Assembly (NCBI RefSeq): GCF_017875235.1
Contig: NZ_JAGGMI010000015.1
Location: 1-64,000 of the forward strand
DNA from: Asticcacaulis solisilvae
GTDB taxonomy: Bacteria; Pseudomonadota; Alphaproteobacteria; Caulobacterales; Caulobacteraceae
DNA: 64,000 nt
Direction of reading: 5' to 3'
Below the pieces are notes generated by a model. That model saw nothing but the letters and a program-made list of their open reading frames with translations, did no database searches and had not been told where the DNA came from. Within the stretch, counting starts at the first letter, position 1. Every line of letters starts with the position of its first letter. The position numbers and the translations under genes were made by a program. Below are positions 18,035-26,992 of this stretch, one piece after another.

Positions 18035-18733
18035 ATGAACGCGAAAGATATCCAGACGGCATTGGCTCAGGCGGGCTTCCGGCCCGGACCGCTCGACGGC
18101 ATATGGGGCCGCCAGACCATCGCCGCCGTCCGTCAGTTCCAGCTCAGCAAGGGCCTTGAGCCTGATGGCATAGCAGGCCCGCTCACCCTGGCGGCGCTCT
18201 TTCCCGATGCGAAACCGCGCGACAGCGGGCTGGATGATCCGACGCTGGTCTGGTTCCACGAAGCGCGCCGGCTGATCGGCACGCGTGAAGACCCCAGCAC
18301 CGGCAACAACCCGAAGATTCTCGACTGGGCGACGAACGCGGGTATTACCTACGGTAGCGACGACATCCCGTGGTGCGGCCTGTTCGTCGCCCACTGCATT
18401 TCCTCGACGCTCGACCGCGAACCGACGCCCGCCTCTGCCCTATCGGCGCGTGCCTGGGGCCGGTTCGGCATCCCGACGGAGCCGACACCCGGCGCCGTCA
18501 TGGTTTTCTGGCGCAAATCGGTCCAGAGCAAGCTTGGCCATGTCGGATTTTACGCCGGCGAGGACGCCACCGCCTATCGCATCCTGGGCGGCAACCAGTC
18601 GGATCAGGTGTCGCTGGCCTGGGTGGCCAAGTCGCGCTTTTTGGCCGCGCGCTGGCCATCGACGGTCCCCCCTGTGACGCCGACCCCCGTCAAGGTGAAA
18701 CGAACGGACAGCCTGTCGTGGAACGAAGGCTGA
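18035..18733 (+). CDS. Peptidoglycan-binding + NlpC/P60-like (TIGR02594) hydrolase
   Basis: 232 residues. An N-terminal PG_binding_1 domain (about 1-60, with GIWGRQTIAAVRQFQ and DGIAGPLT) is joined to a TIGR02594/CHAP-like domain (about 75-215). That domain has the catalytic-type Cys in DDIPWCGLFVAHC and His in LGHVGFYAG. There is no signal peptide, so it either reaches the wall through a holin or injection system or acts from a secreted effector complex. AAAGGGGG precedes the ATG. It overlaps the next gene by one base (TGATG) and heads a three-gene operon. Confidence 0.8.
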   Translation: MNAKDIQTALAQAGFRPGPLDGIWGRQTIAAVRQFQLSKGLEPDGIAGPLTLAALFPDAKPRDSGLDDPTLVWFHEARRLIGTREDPSTGNNPKILDWATNAGITYGSDDIPWCGLFVAHCISSTLDREPTPASALSARAWGRFGIPTEPTPGAVMVFWRKSVQSKLGHVGFYAGEDATAYRILGGNQSDQVSLAWVAKSRFLAARWPSTVPPVTPTPVKVKRTDSLSWNEG

Positions 18734-19608
18734 TGGCGGTCGATCCCTTGGCAGAAGAACGGCTAAAGCTTGAGCAAGACCGTATCGCCTTCGAGCGCCA
18801 GAAGCTCGACCGGGAGATCGCGCGTGAGCATAAAGAGCAGAAACTCCCGATTCTGAAATGGATTCGCGAGATGCTCAGCACGCCGCTGACGATCGCGATT
18901 GTCGGCGGTTTCATCACGGTGCTTACGACGACCGTAATCAATCAAGACATTGCCGAACAAAATCTCAAAGGCGAAAAGTACAAAGCCGATCTGGCCCGTC
19001 AGGCCGCAAGAGATGCGCTTGAAGCCGACTTGATAAAGAAATACACCGACGGTGAGCGTGACGTCGTCAAGAAGAACCTGGAATTCCTGGTAAAAACACG
19101 GCTGGTGCCGAGCTATAGCGATCAAATCGCCGCCTATCTGAAAGAGAACCCTACCGACATGCCACAGAGCGCGCCATCTGTCGTGCAATCGGCCCCGCCC
19201 CCCCCTGCCTCCGGCGCGGCGCAAACCCCATCGGCGCAAAGCACGTTGCCGGGCTGGAATGTCGATGTCTTCTGGTGCGCGGGGGGGACCGCCGAATCGG
19301 CCACTAGGACCCGGGCAACAACCATCGCCGGCAAGCTGGGGGACCTGGCCTTAAACGGAACGGCGATTTCCACCAATGTCAGGCTGAACCGGGTCCAGTT
19401 GCGCTCGTTTTCCCAGGACCTCCAGCGATCGGGGCGCTTTTTCTCCAAAGGCGACAATGTGGTTTACGACGCAAGCCCCGGCGAAGCAGCCGCTGCCGAA
19501 GCATTGAAGTCGGCGATTATCCAGCAGACCGGCGTTGTCACAGCGCTGCGGAAAAGCTCGGGCTATACAAACCAGTACCTCAGCGTCTTCGTCTGCCCGA
19601 GCGCGTAA
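18733..19608 (+). CDS. Membrane-anchored coiled-coil protein of effector-like operon
   Basis: 291 residues. A charged coiled-coil (about 5-40) is followed by one membrane helix (about 54-75, IAIVGGFITVLTTTVI), a second charged helical region, a Pro/Ala-rich linker (about 145-170) and a compact C-terminal domain with two Cys (FWCAGG, FVCPS) that could pair outside the cytoplasm. Start and stop are coupled to the preceding hydrolase gene. The family is unknown. In context it may be an immunity, tethering or lysis accessory protein. Confidence 0.6.
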   Translation: MAVDPLAEERLKLEQDRIAFERQKLDREIAREHKEQKLPILKWIREMLSTPLTIAIVGGFITVLTTTVINQDIAEQNLKGEKYKADLARQAARDALEADLIKKYTDGERDVVKKNLEFLVKTRLVPSYSDQIAAYLKENPTDMPQSAPSVVQSAPPPPASGAAQTPSAQSTLPGWNVDVFWCAGGTAESATRTRATTIAGKLGDLALNGTAISTNVRLNRVQLRSFSQDLQRSGRFFSKGDNVVYDASPGEAAAAEALKSAIIQQTGVVTALRKSSGYTNQYLSVFVCPSA

Positions 19609-19626
19609 GCCACCAAGGGGACCACG

Positions 19627-20955
19627 ATGCAAAAGAAGAAGAAACTGGCCATCTTTTGTGACGGCACCTGGAACGACCTGCGCATGAAGACGCTGACCAA
19701 TGTGGCGCGCCTGGCCAAATGCGTCGCGTCAGAGACATCCAACGGCGTCCCCCAGATCGTCTATTACGATGAAGGCGTGGGCGTCGCCACCGGTGTTTCC
19801 AGGTTGACGAACGAACTGACGAAACTGCTGGGCGGCGCTTTCGGAAACGGATTGGACCAGAAGATCGAGGCGGCCTACCGCTTCCTGGTGTCGAACTACA
19901 ACCCCGGCGACGACATCTACATCTTCGGCTTCAGCCGTGGCGCGTACACGGCCCGCAGCCTGTGCGGCCTGGTCCGCAAATGCGGCATCCTGAAGCGCAG
20001 CCAGTTCGACAAGACGCCGCGCGCCATGGAGTTGTACCGCAACGGCGAACACCCGAGCGCCCCGGCGATGGTCGAGTTCCGCCGCGCCTACGCCCACGAA
20101 CAGGCCTCGGGCGAAGAAGACCACAAGCGCCTGGGCCTCGCCTTGGAACCCGTCCCGCCAGGCGCGGCCACCGACTATGAAAGCCTGTACCAATATCGCC
20201 CGGAGGGCACCTACCGGATGATGTACCTGGGGGTATGGGATACGGTCGGATCGATGGGCGTCCCCGAGCGCTTCGGCCCGCTCAACTTTCTCAACAAGAA
20301 GTACCAGTTCCACGACACCAACGTGTCGAGCCTGATCGCCAGCGTCCGCCACGCCGTGTCCATCGATGAGGACCGCCGCGTGTTCGGATCGACCGGCATG
20401 GATAATATCGGTGACCTCAACCGTGACTGGACCGCCAAGACCACCGGCTGGGACGTGCAGAATCCCCAGGCGCCCAACTTCGTGCCCTACAGCTACCGCC
20501 CCTATCAGCAGTTGTGGTTCCCAGGCGACCACGGCGCGGTCGGCGGTGGCAACGCCCAGCCCGGCCTGTCAAGCCGCACCCTGATCTGGATCGCCGAAGG
20601 CGCCGAGCGCATGGGTCTGCATTTCCGCTGGACCTGCCCGCCCGATGAACCGGCACTGGAACTGGAACTGGCAGCGGCGCGGCTCGATCCGTGCGCCAAC
20701 TGGCGAGTCAACAAGGACGGGTCGCTAAAGAAGCCCAAGGAACGCGACTTTCTCGGCAAGGTCGGTGGCTACCGCCCTCGCCCCGGCCCCCGCCAACTCG
20801 AAGACGTCAGCGACTTTGCATGGCAGCGCTGGTGCCGCGACACCGGCTACCGACCGGAAAACCTGTCGGTCCTCAAGGGCGCCAGTTGTCCACCGCCGCT
20901 TCCGCCGCGGCCTCCGGCGGGATTTCCACCCAGCCCGCCATCTTCTCCGCCGTAA
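19627..20955 (+). CDS. DUF2235 alpha/beta hydrolase, Tle1-like phospholipase
   Basis: 442 residues. It starts with the DUF2235 signature KLAIFCDGTWND, has the nucleophile elbow G101-F-S103-R-G105 (GFSRGAYTAR) and a downstream WFPGDHGAVGGG, the Asp/His region of this family. DUF2235 includes the T6SS phospholipase effectors Tle1, but many members are not T6SS-linked and no T6SS genes are present here. The C-terminal 20 residues are almost all Pro/Ser, an unusual tail. AAGGGG precedes the ATG, 18 nt after the upstream gene, so it is the last gene of the operon. Confidence 0.85.
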   Translation: MQKKKKLAIFCDGTWNDLRMKTLTNVARLAKCVASETSNGVPQIVYYDEGVGVATGVSRLTNELTKLLGGAFGNGLDQKIEAAYRFLVSNYNPGDDIYIFGFSRGAYTARSLCGLVRKCGILKRSQFDKTPRAMELYRNGEHPSAPAMVEFRRAYAHEQASGEEDHKRLGLALEPVPPGAATDYESLYQYRPEGTYRMMYLGVWDTVGSMGVPERFGPLNFLNKKYQFHDTNVSSLIASVRHAVSIDEDRRVFGSTGMDNIGDLNRDWTAKTTGWDVQNPQAPNFVPYSYRPYQQLWFPGDHGAVGGGNAQPGLSSRTLIWIAEGAERMGLHFRWTCPPDEPALELELAAARLDPCANWRVNKDGSLKKPKERDFLGKVGGYRPRPGPRQLEDVSDFAWQRWCRDTGYRPENLSVLKGASCPPPLPPRPPAGFPPSPPSSPP

Positions 20956-21028
20956 CCTTGTGGCGGCGCGCGGCCGAGCCATATAATCTCGAGGAAAGCG
21001 CCGTTACGGCGAACATGGAAGGACTGAC

Positions 21029-21511
21029 ATGGGCTGGCATCTGGCGGAACTGAATATCGCGCGCTTCCGGAGCCCGATCGAAGACCCGGTTAATGCGGAA
21101 TTCGTCGGCGCGCTCGACCGCGTCAATGCCCTGGCCGATGCGTCCGACGGCTTTGTGTGGCGGCTGACAGGCGAAGGCAATGACGCCCTGGCCATCAAGG
21201 CCTTTGACGATCCGAACATCGCCATCAACATGTCGGTGTGGCGCGACCTCGACAGCCTGGCGGCCTTTACCTACCGCGATCCGGCCCATCTTGAGATCAT
21301 GCGCCGCCGAAAAGAATGGTTCGAGCGCATGGAGCTTTATGTCGTGCTGTGGTGGGTGCCGGCGGGCCATATTCCCAGCGTCAGCGAGGCCGTCGACCGA
21401 CTGGAACGCCTGCGCCATTCTGGCCCTACGGCCTCCGCCTTCACCTTCCGCACGCCCTTCCCTGCCCCGGGTTCGGGCGAGATCGAACCCGTTCTGGATA
21501 CGTGCGCGTAA
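21029..21511 (+). CDS. DUF3291 family protein
   Basis: 160 residues with the DUF3291 pattern: HLAELNIARFRSPIEDP at the start, DGFVWRL, then MSVWRDLDSLAAFTYR and WFERMELYVVLWWVPAGHIP. This is an antibiotic-biosynthesis-monooxygenase-like (dimeric alpha/beta barrel) fold of unknown biochemical role. GGAAGGA lies 6 nt before the ATG. It is an ordinary chromosomal gene in base composition. Confidence 0.88.
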   Translation: MGWHLAELNIARFRSPIEDPVNAEFVGALDRVNALADASDGFVWRLTGEGNDALAIKAFDDPNIAINMSVWRDLDSLAAFTYRDPAHLEIMRRRKEWFERMELYVVLWWVPAGHIPSVSEAVDRLERLRHSGPTASAFTFRTPFPAPGSGEIEPVLDTCA

Positions 21512-21574
21512 GGCGCGGGCCCTTTTCCCCTTTCCGCATTCATGTCAGACTGACGCGGTAACGGGAGGGGCAGG

Positions 21575-22624
21575 ATGACAATCAAGGCGACCATTGCAGC
21601 GGCCTTTCTGGCGGGGCTCGTGCCCGGCACCTCCCACGCCATCGAGCCCGAACGCGACGGCCAGGAGACATTCCTCTCCCGCGCCGCCTGGGCCGGAAAC
21701 CGCCTGTGGCTGCTGTCGGACGCGGGCCGGCTGTCGAGCCTGGCCGAAACCGACAGCACGCCCCGGAGCGAAACCGCGCCTGAAGCCGTCCGCGACATGT
21801 GCGTCAGCGACGGCCGGCTGCTGGCCCTGACCGCGACCGGCAAGAAGCCCGCCGCCTGGACGCTGCGCCGGCACGGGGCGGACGGTTGGACCACGCAGGC
21901 CGCGATCGACGCCAGGGGCGAGCATGTCATCTCGCTTATCTGTGGCAACGGCAACGCGCTGATCCTGACCACGAAACGGCTGATCACCCTGGGCGCGGAC
22001 GCGGTCAGCGAGGTCGCGCTGGACGGCGAACTGGACTGGGGCCTGGCGACGACCCTCATAACGGCGGACACCGTCTATGCCGGCTTCAACAAGGGCGAAT
22101 GGGGCGGCGGCCTGCGCGCCATTGACCGCAGGACGGGCAAGATCCGTCTGATCGAAAACGAGGACGGCGAGCTGTGCGGCGGCCTGCTTAATACGGAGTG
22201 CGACCCGGTCAATGGGCTGGCGGCCGTGCCTTGGCGGCCGGATTGCGTCGCCGCCGCCATCGGCCTGGTCCACATGATGGCGCACGGCCGCATCGCCACG
22301 GTCTGCGGCGCTAGCATCAAAACCTTATATAGCAAGCCGTTCGGGGATAAATCTCCCAACCCTGACCTGAAGCCCGAAGACGCCTACATGACCGTGCCGT
22401 TCTTCGGCCTGACCGCGGTGGGCGACAGGCTTCTGGCCGTGGGCGGCGACGGCCTCTATACGATCGGCGAGACGGGCGCACCTGAGTTCGAGGCCATGCC
22501 CGCGTTCAAAAAAGCCGGGCCGTTCCGCATAAGCTTCGCCCGACCGGGCGTCGTATTGGTCCTGACCACGGTGAACCAACGCCATTCGGTCAGCGGTGCC
22601 ACGCCCATGCTGGTGGTGCGCTGA
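21575..22624 (+). CDS. Secreted beta-propeller-like protein, unknown
   Basis: 349 residues with a clear signal peptide (ends SHAIEP, about residue 22). The mature part consists of repeating short strands with WLLSDAGR-, LLALTATG-, ALILTTKR- and LLAVGGDGLYTIG-like units, suggesting a beta-propeller. Three Cys (LCGG, ECDP, DCVA) cluster at about 205-225 and may form disulphides. GGGAGGGGCAGG precedes the ATG. No family name can be given. Confidence 0.7.
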   Translation: MTIKATIAAAFLAGLVPGTSHAIEPERDGQETFLSRAAWAGNRLWLLSDAGRLSSLAETDSTPRSETAPEAVRDMCVSDGRLLALTATGKKPAAWTLRRHGADGWTTQAAIDARGEHVISLICGNGNALILTTKRLITLGADAVSEVALDGELDWGLATTLITADTVYAGFNKGEWGGGLRAIDRRTGKIRLIENEDGELCGGLLNTECDPVNGLAAVPWRPDCVAAAIGLVHMMAHGRIATVCGASIKTLYSKPFGDKSPNPDLKPEDAYMTVPFFGLTAVGDRLLAVGGDGLYTIGETGAPEFEAMPAFKKAGPFRISFARPGVVLVLTTVNQRHSVSGATPMLVVR

Positions 22625-22894
22625 AGGCCTGCATCCGCCAGCAGCAAATATTTTGGAAAATAAAATGCCGCCTCACCAAACATTTTTTGTCAATATAGAT
22701 GGTCGAATTCCGCCGAATTATTATTTATCTTGCTATTTTTATCGCGTTATGAGAGAATTGTTTTATTCGAAAACAGACCTTTGACTTTGTCTGCGCCTAT
22801 GCGGCCCCTTCCAAGCATTGCTACTTTCGGACCCTCGACGCGCAATTCCGCGCGGCGATACTGCACGAATGTGCTATTCTTCAAGGAGGCCACC
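22625..22894 (+). promoter_or_regulatory. Long 5' leader of cold-shock gene
   Basis: 270 nt without a gene. The first half is strongly AT-rich for this genome. Cold-shock genes often carry long structured leaders that control translation, and the perfect AAGGAGG at 22882-22888 ends this one. A TATTCT element at about 22874 is too close to the start to be the main promoter. Confidence 0.4.
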
Positions 22895-23098
22895 ATGGCC
22901 AACGGTACCGTCAAATGGTTCAACGCCACTAAGGGTTTCGGCTTCATCCAGCCCGAAGCCGGCGGCAATGACGTCTTCGTCCACATCAGCGCCCTGGAAC
23001 GCGCCGGCATGCGCACGCTGATGGAAGGGCAGAAGATTTCCTACGATGTCGTGCTTGAGCGCGGCAAAAGCTCGGCGGCCAATCTCGCCACCGCCTAA
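22895..23098 (+). CDS. CspA-family cold-shock protein
   Basis: 67 residues with both nucleic-acid-binding motifs, KGFGFIQP (RNP1) and DVFVHISAL (RNP2). It is an OB-fold RNA/DNA chaperone. AAGGAGG lies 6 nt before the ATG. The frame is open for 55 codons upstream but that part is not cold-shock-like. The next gene is a small DUF2188-like protein and then a transglutaminase; a second cold-shock gene at 55.3 kb has the same kinds of neighbours. Confidence 0.95.
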   Translation: MANGTVKWFNATKGFGFIQPEAGGNDVFVHISALERAGMRTLMEGQKISYDVVLERGKSSAANLATA

Positions 23099-23122
23099 AT
23101 CGCGTTCGATCGCAGATACAGA

Positions 23123-23152
23123 CGCCCGGCGCCTCTGGTGCCGGGCGTTTTT
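23123..23152 (+). terminator. Rho-independent terminator after cold-shock gene
   Basis: An 11-bp stem (23123-23133 with 23137-23147, one G-T pair) has a 3-nt loop and is followed by TTTTT (23148-23152). It lies between the cold-shock gene and the next small gene, so the latter is only partly read-through or has its own promoter. Confidence 0.88.
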
Positions 23153-23170
23153 CATGCCCAAAGGATTATC

Positions 23171-23422
23171 ATGTCACAGCAATCTCCCCCCTCGCCCCAC
23201 ACCTGGGACGATATCTGGCCCACGGTCGGCGAACCCGGCCTGACCTATGAAAACGTCCCTGTCCGCTTTCGCATCGCCCCGCGCGGCCAGGGCTGGGAAG
23301 TGTTCCGCAATGCCGCCTTCTGGGGCATCTTCCAGTCACGCGGCGAAGCCAACGATACGGTCCGGCGCGCCATGAGCGACATCTTCGCGACCGGCGGCGC
23401 GGCCCAGATGCGTTTTGCCTGA
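23171..23422 (+). CDS. Small DUF2188-like protein, paralogue of the 56-57 kb genes
   Basis: 83 residues: HTWDDIWPTVGE, a strand-rich middle (VRFRIAPRGQGWEVFRN), then a helix (EANDTVRRAMSDIFATGG). The same pattern recurs in the C-terminal halves of the proteins at 56255-56785 (LWDDLWPTAGE, MWEVLRDG, TGGAAEL) and 57059-57544 (TWHLSRDG, AAGGQADW). A Trp-x-Val/Leu-x-x-(D/N)-G core followed by an Ala-rich helix resembles DUF2188, a small domain of unknown function; this assignment is tentative. AAAGGA precedes the ATG. Confidence 0.7.
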   Translation: MSQQSPPSPHTWDDIWPTVGEPGLTYENVPVRFRIAPRGQGWEVFRNAAFWGIFQSRGEANDTVRRAMSDIFATGGAAQMRFA

Positions 23423-23499
23423 AGGCCATCATTGCATTTTGACGGGCCTTGATGAGATGCTGGCCCACCACGCATATTTTACCTCATTCGAAAGCATAG

Positions 23500-24369
23500 A
23501 TGGGCATTCGTTATACCCTCGGCTGCACCCTGTCCTATTCGGTACAGACCCCGACCGTCTTTATCTTCAATCTCGAAGTCGCCCGGCTCCGGCGTCACCA
23601 GGACCTGGTCGAGCGGCTGAGCATCACGCCCGGCATCGAACGGACCAGCCACACGGTCCCCGACATCAACAACCGCTATTTCGGCGTCCACGCCCAGCCC
23701 GGCCCGCTCACCGTCCATTACGAAGCCGAGGTGACGCTCGATCCGCACCGCGCCGATCCGGGAAGCGTCGCGGAAACGCCCGTCCAGCACCTGCCGCTCG
23801 ACATCATGCCGTTCCTGCTGCCGTCGCGGTTTGTGCCGTCGGACCGTTTGGGCGACTTCGCGCGGCGGGAATTCGGCTACCTGTATCCGGGCTATAGCCG
23901 CGTCACGGCGATCTGCAACTGGATCCACGCCAATATCGACTACCGGCGGGGGTCGTCGAACGAACAGACCATCGCTTCGGAAAGCCTTCTGCTGCGCGCC
24001 GGCGTCTGTCGCGACTTCGCGCACCTGGGGATAGCGTTCTGCCGGGCGCTGGAAATCCCGGCGCGTTACGTCAGTTGCTATGCCTATGGGCTTAAGCCGG
24101 CCGATTTCCATGCCGTGTTCGAAGTCTATCTCGACGGGCGCTGGTGGCTGTTCGACGCCACGCGCCAGGCGGACCTCGACGGGCTCATCCGCATCGGGGT
24201 CGGCCGCGACGCCGCCGAAATCGCCTTCTGCTCGCCCTTCGGCGGCGAGGTCGACTGTGGCCCGGTGGAGGTCTTCATCCGCCGCGCCGACGGCCAGGAG
24301 GTTCCGGCGATGCGCACCACCGACGCCATCTCGACCGAGGAACCGGCGCCCAATGCGGGTGCGTGCTAA
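23500..24369 (+). CDS. Transglutaminase-like cysteine protease
   Basis: 289 residues with no signal peptide. A beta-rich N-terminal domain (about 1-135) precedes a transglutaminase core (about 140-230) with catalytic Cys170 in GVCRDFAHL, His204 in DFHAVFEVY and Asp219 in WWLFDATR. Bacterial members are generally proteases or amidases rather than cross-linkers. It follows the DUF2188-like gene by 77 nt. A different transglutaminase of the same length lies at 58593-59462 in the second cold-shock cluster. Confidence 0.88.
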   Translation: MGIRYTLGCTLSYSVQTPTVFIFNLEVARLRRHQDLVERLSITPGIERTSHTVPDINNRYFGVHAQPGPLTVHYEAEVTLDPHRADPGSVAETPVQHLPLDIMPFLLPSRFVPSDRLGDFARREFGYLYPGYSRVTAICNWIHANIDYRRGSSNEQTIASESLLLRAGVCRDFAHLGIAFCRALEIPARYVSCYAYGLKPADFHAVFEVYLDGRWWLFDATRQADLDGLIRIGVGRDAAEIAFCSPFGGEVDCGPVEVFIRRADGQEVPAMRTTDAISTEEPAPNAGAC

Positions 24370-24398
24370 CGGAGGCGGCGAAGGTAAGGTCCTTATAT

Positions 24399-26804
24399 CT
24401 ACACGAACGCCAAATCGTCCTTTGTCACCACGGCGCCGCCCGAGATCATGGCCAGTTCGATAGCCGCGCCAGCCCCGTCGCCATCCGCGTCGAAATAGAG
24501 ATGCCGCCCGACGCTGTCCCAGACGAATTGCGCCGAAGACCCGACTGCCACGGCGCCGACGGTGAACTCGGCGTCCGTCAGCACGTGGCCAGAGGCGAAG
24601 CCATAATCGCCGCCCGTGAACACCAGCGCGTCCAGCCCGTGTTCGAAGTCGACGATATGGTCGTGACCATTCACGGCCGTCGACGAGAAGACGAAGTCAT
24701 CCGCCCCCGTGCCGCCGCCAATGACGTCGTTGCCGTGGCCGCCGGTCATCGTGTCATTGCCATTGCCGCCCGACAGGCGGTCGTGGTCGTTGCCGCCGAC
24801 CAGGCTGTCGTCGCCATCCCAGCCGTAGAGGCTGTCATTGCCAAGCCCGCCCGACAGGATGTTGTTGAGGCTCGACCCGTTCAGGGCGTTGCTCAAGCCG
24901 TTGCCGGTGCCCGAAATCGCGCCTTCGATCAGGTACAGCACCTCGACATCGGCGGTCAGCGAATAGTTGATCGACGCTTTGACCGTATCCGTGCCTTCGC
25001 CGTACAGCTCATAGACCCGGTCGCCGATGTGATTGACGACAAAGGTGTCATTGCCCGTGCCGCCATACATCGCGTCATTGTCCGCACCGCCGTCGAGGAT
25101 ATCGTTGCCCTCGCCGCCGCGCAGCGTGTCCCAGCGCGCGCCGCCATTGAGCTGATCGCCGCCCGCGCCGCCTTCCAGGCTGTCCGAGCCCTCGCCGCCC
25201 GACAGGGTGTCGTCACCGCCACCTCCACCCATGCTGTCATGGCCCGCCATGCCCTTCAGGACGTTGGCGGCCTCATTGCCGTAAATGCCGTTGGCAAGAT
25301 CATTGCCGGTACCATCAATCGCGGCCGTGCCAACCAGGACCAGATGTTCGACATTGTCCGTCAGGGTGTAATCGATATAGGTGTTGACGACGTCAAAGCC
25401 TTGGCTTGCCTGTTCGATGGCCAGGTCGCCGCGCTCATGGATGATATAGACGTCGTCGCCACTTCCGCCCTCGAGCGTGTCGAGCAGGTCAAATCCGCCG
25501 TCGTAGCTTATAAGCACATCATTGCCATCGCCGCCTTGAAGCGTATCGTTGCCGAAGTGGCCGTGCAGCGTATTGTTCAGTTCATTACCGACAATCAGGT
25601 TGTTTTCCAGATTGCCCTCGCCCCACAAGGCGTCGCCTTCAAGATAGAGGTCGTCCGCATGGGCGCCAAGGGTATGGTCCACCGCGCTATAGACAATATC
25701 CTTTGAGCCGACGTCCGCATAAATGACGTCGCCGGTTGAATCGACGAAATAGGTGTTCGTCCCGCCGCCGCCGCCGGACATGGTGTCATCACCTGCGCTG
25801 CCGTCCAGCGTATCGTCGTCGAAGCCGCCTGTCAGGCTGTCGTCGCCGTCGTTGCCAAAAAGATCGTTAGCACCCTGCCCGCCGTTCAGCGTGTCATCGC
25901 CTGCCCCGCCCATTAGCGCGTCATCGCCGAGCCCGCCATCGGCGAAATCACCGCCATCGCCGGTCCAAATGACATCGTCGCCGTCGCCGCCATAGGCCTC
26001 GCCGCCCGGGAGGGCGATGGTGTCGTTGCCGTCGCCGCCGTATAGCCTGTCGTACTGAGGGTTTCCTCCGTAAATATTGCCAGCGATCAGGTCATTGTCG
26101 GCGCCGCCATAGATGGTGTCATCGCCATCACTGCCGGTCAGGCTGTCGTCACCGTCGTCGCCCTCCAACAGGACCGCATCTTGCGCCGCGCCGAACTGGT
26201 GACCCAAATTGTTGCCGTCAATGGGGCTTATGTATGCGGCGATCTGGTCATTGCCCGCTCCGCCATGCGCTTCGCCACCCAGCAGATAGATAATGTCATT
26301 ACCATCGTCGCCATGTAGTTCGTCGCTTTCATCCTCGCGGCGAAACTGACCATAATTGCCGGTGATTTTGTCGTCGCCGGCGCCGCCATAAATCGTGTCG
26401 TCGCCTTGCGTACCTTGCAGGGTGTCGTGGCCGACGCCCCCGTCGAGCCAGGCCTGCTCAGTCGATCTAAGGTCAACGAGGTCGTTGCCGTCATCACCAA
26501 AGAAAGTCTTTAAACCCGCGACGACATAAGGCGCGAGTGAGTCCCGCAGATAGTCGTCGCCATCGCCACCGCGGATCGTATCATTGCCCTCGGTGTAGCG
26601 GTTCCACCCGACGTAAAAGACGTCGTTGCCGCCTTCACCGAACAGCGTGTCGTCACCTTCCTCGCCCCAGATGGTGTCGTCGCCCTCGCCGCCATAAACC
26701 TTGTCGTCGCCACCATAAACGTCGATCCAATCGTGTCCTGACGTACCCGAAATGACATCGTCGTCATACGTCCCGTTTATGAGCTTGTCAGGCCGCGCCG
26801 CCAT
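24399..26804 (-). CDS. RTX (hemolysin-type Ca-binding) protein 1
   Basis: 801 residues made almost entirely of GGxGxDxxx nonapeptide repeats, which fold as calcium-bound parallel beta-rolls outside the cell. Non-RTX patches (TYFVDSTGDVIYA, VNTYIDYTLTDNVEHLVL) sit between the arrays. The C-terminal 150 residues (GADDFVFSSTAV, VFTGGDYGF, FDADGDG) form the type I secretion region shared with the other two RTX proteins here. GGAGGGG lies 3 nt before the ATG at 26804. No type I exporter is in the window. Its last 780 bp are almost identical to the end of RTX protein 2. Confidence 0.9.
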   Translation of the reverse strand: MAARPDKLINGTYDDDVISGTSGHDWIDVYGGDDKVYGGEGDDTIWGEEGDDTLFGEGGNDVFYVGWNRYTEGNDTIRGGDGDDYLRDSLAPYVVAGLKTFFGDDGNDLVDLRSTEQAWLDGGVGHDTLQGTQGDDTIYGGAGDDKITGNYGQFRREDESDELHGDDGNDIIYLLGGEAHGGAGNDQIAAYISPIDGNNLGHQFGAAQDAVLLEGDDGDDSLTGSDGDDTIYGGADNDLIAGNIYGGNPQYDRLYGGDGNDTIALPGGEAYGGDGDDVIWTGDGGDFADGGLGDDALMGGAGDDTLNGGQGANDLFGNDGDDSLTGGFDDDTLDGSAGDDTMSGGGGGTNTYFVDSTGDVIYADVGSKDIVYSAVDHTLGAHADDLYLEGDALWGEGNLENNLIVGNELNNTLHGHFGNDTLQGGDGNDVLISYDGGFDLLDTLEGGSGDDVYIIHERGDLAIEQASQGFDVVNTYIDYTLTDNVEHLVLVGTAAIDGTGNDLANGIYGNEAANVLKGMAGHDSMGGGGGDDTLSGGEGSDSLEGGAGGDQLNGGARWDTLRGGEGNDILDGGADNDAMYGGTGNDTFVVNHIGDRVYELYGEGTDTVKASINYSLTADVEVLYLIEGAISGTGNGLSNALNGSSLNNILSGGLGNDSLYGWDGDDSLVGGNDHDRLSGGNGNDTMTGGHGNDVIGGGTGADDFVFSSTAVNGHDHIVDFEHGLDALVFTGGDYGFASGHVLTDAEFTVGAVAVGSSAQFVWDSVGRHLYFDADGDGAGAAIELAMISGGAVVTKDDLAFV
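24411..25189. repeat. 780-bp direct repeat, copy A (3' end of RTX 1)
   Basis: This segment matches 27004-27782 at a constant offset of 2,593 bp with only a handful of differences that I could find by eye. It encodes the C-terminal 260 residues of the RTX protein. The match stops at the same point in both genes. Confidence 0.9.
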
Positions 26805-26992
26805 GGTCCCCTCCACGTATCATTAACCATCTGCTGACTGCATAGACGTACCTTTGGCACACTACAAGGCATGCGGCAAATAACTACCGCTGCCTGTCAC
26901 TTTTGCACAACAAATACACAGGATAGGCTATACAGACGAAGGGCCGGCGGCGTTTGTCCGCCGACCTCTTTGCCAGTCGAGCATCAAGACGG

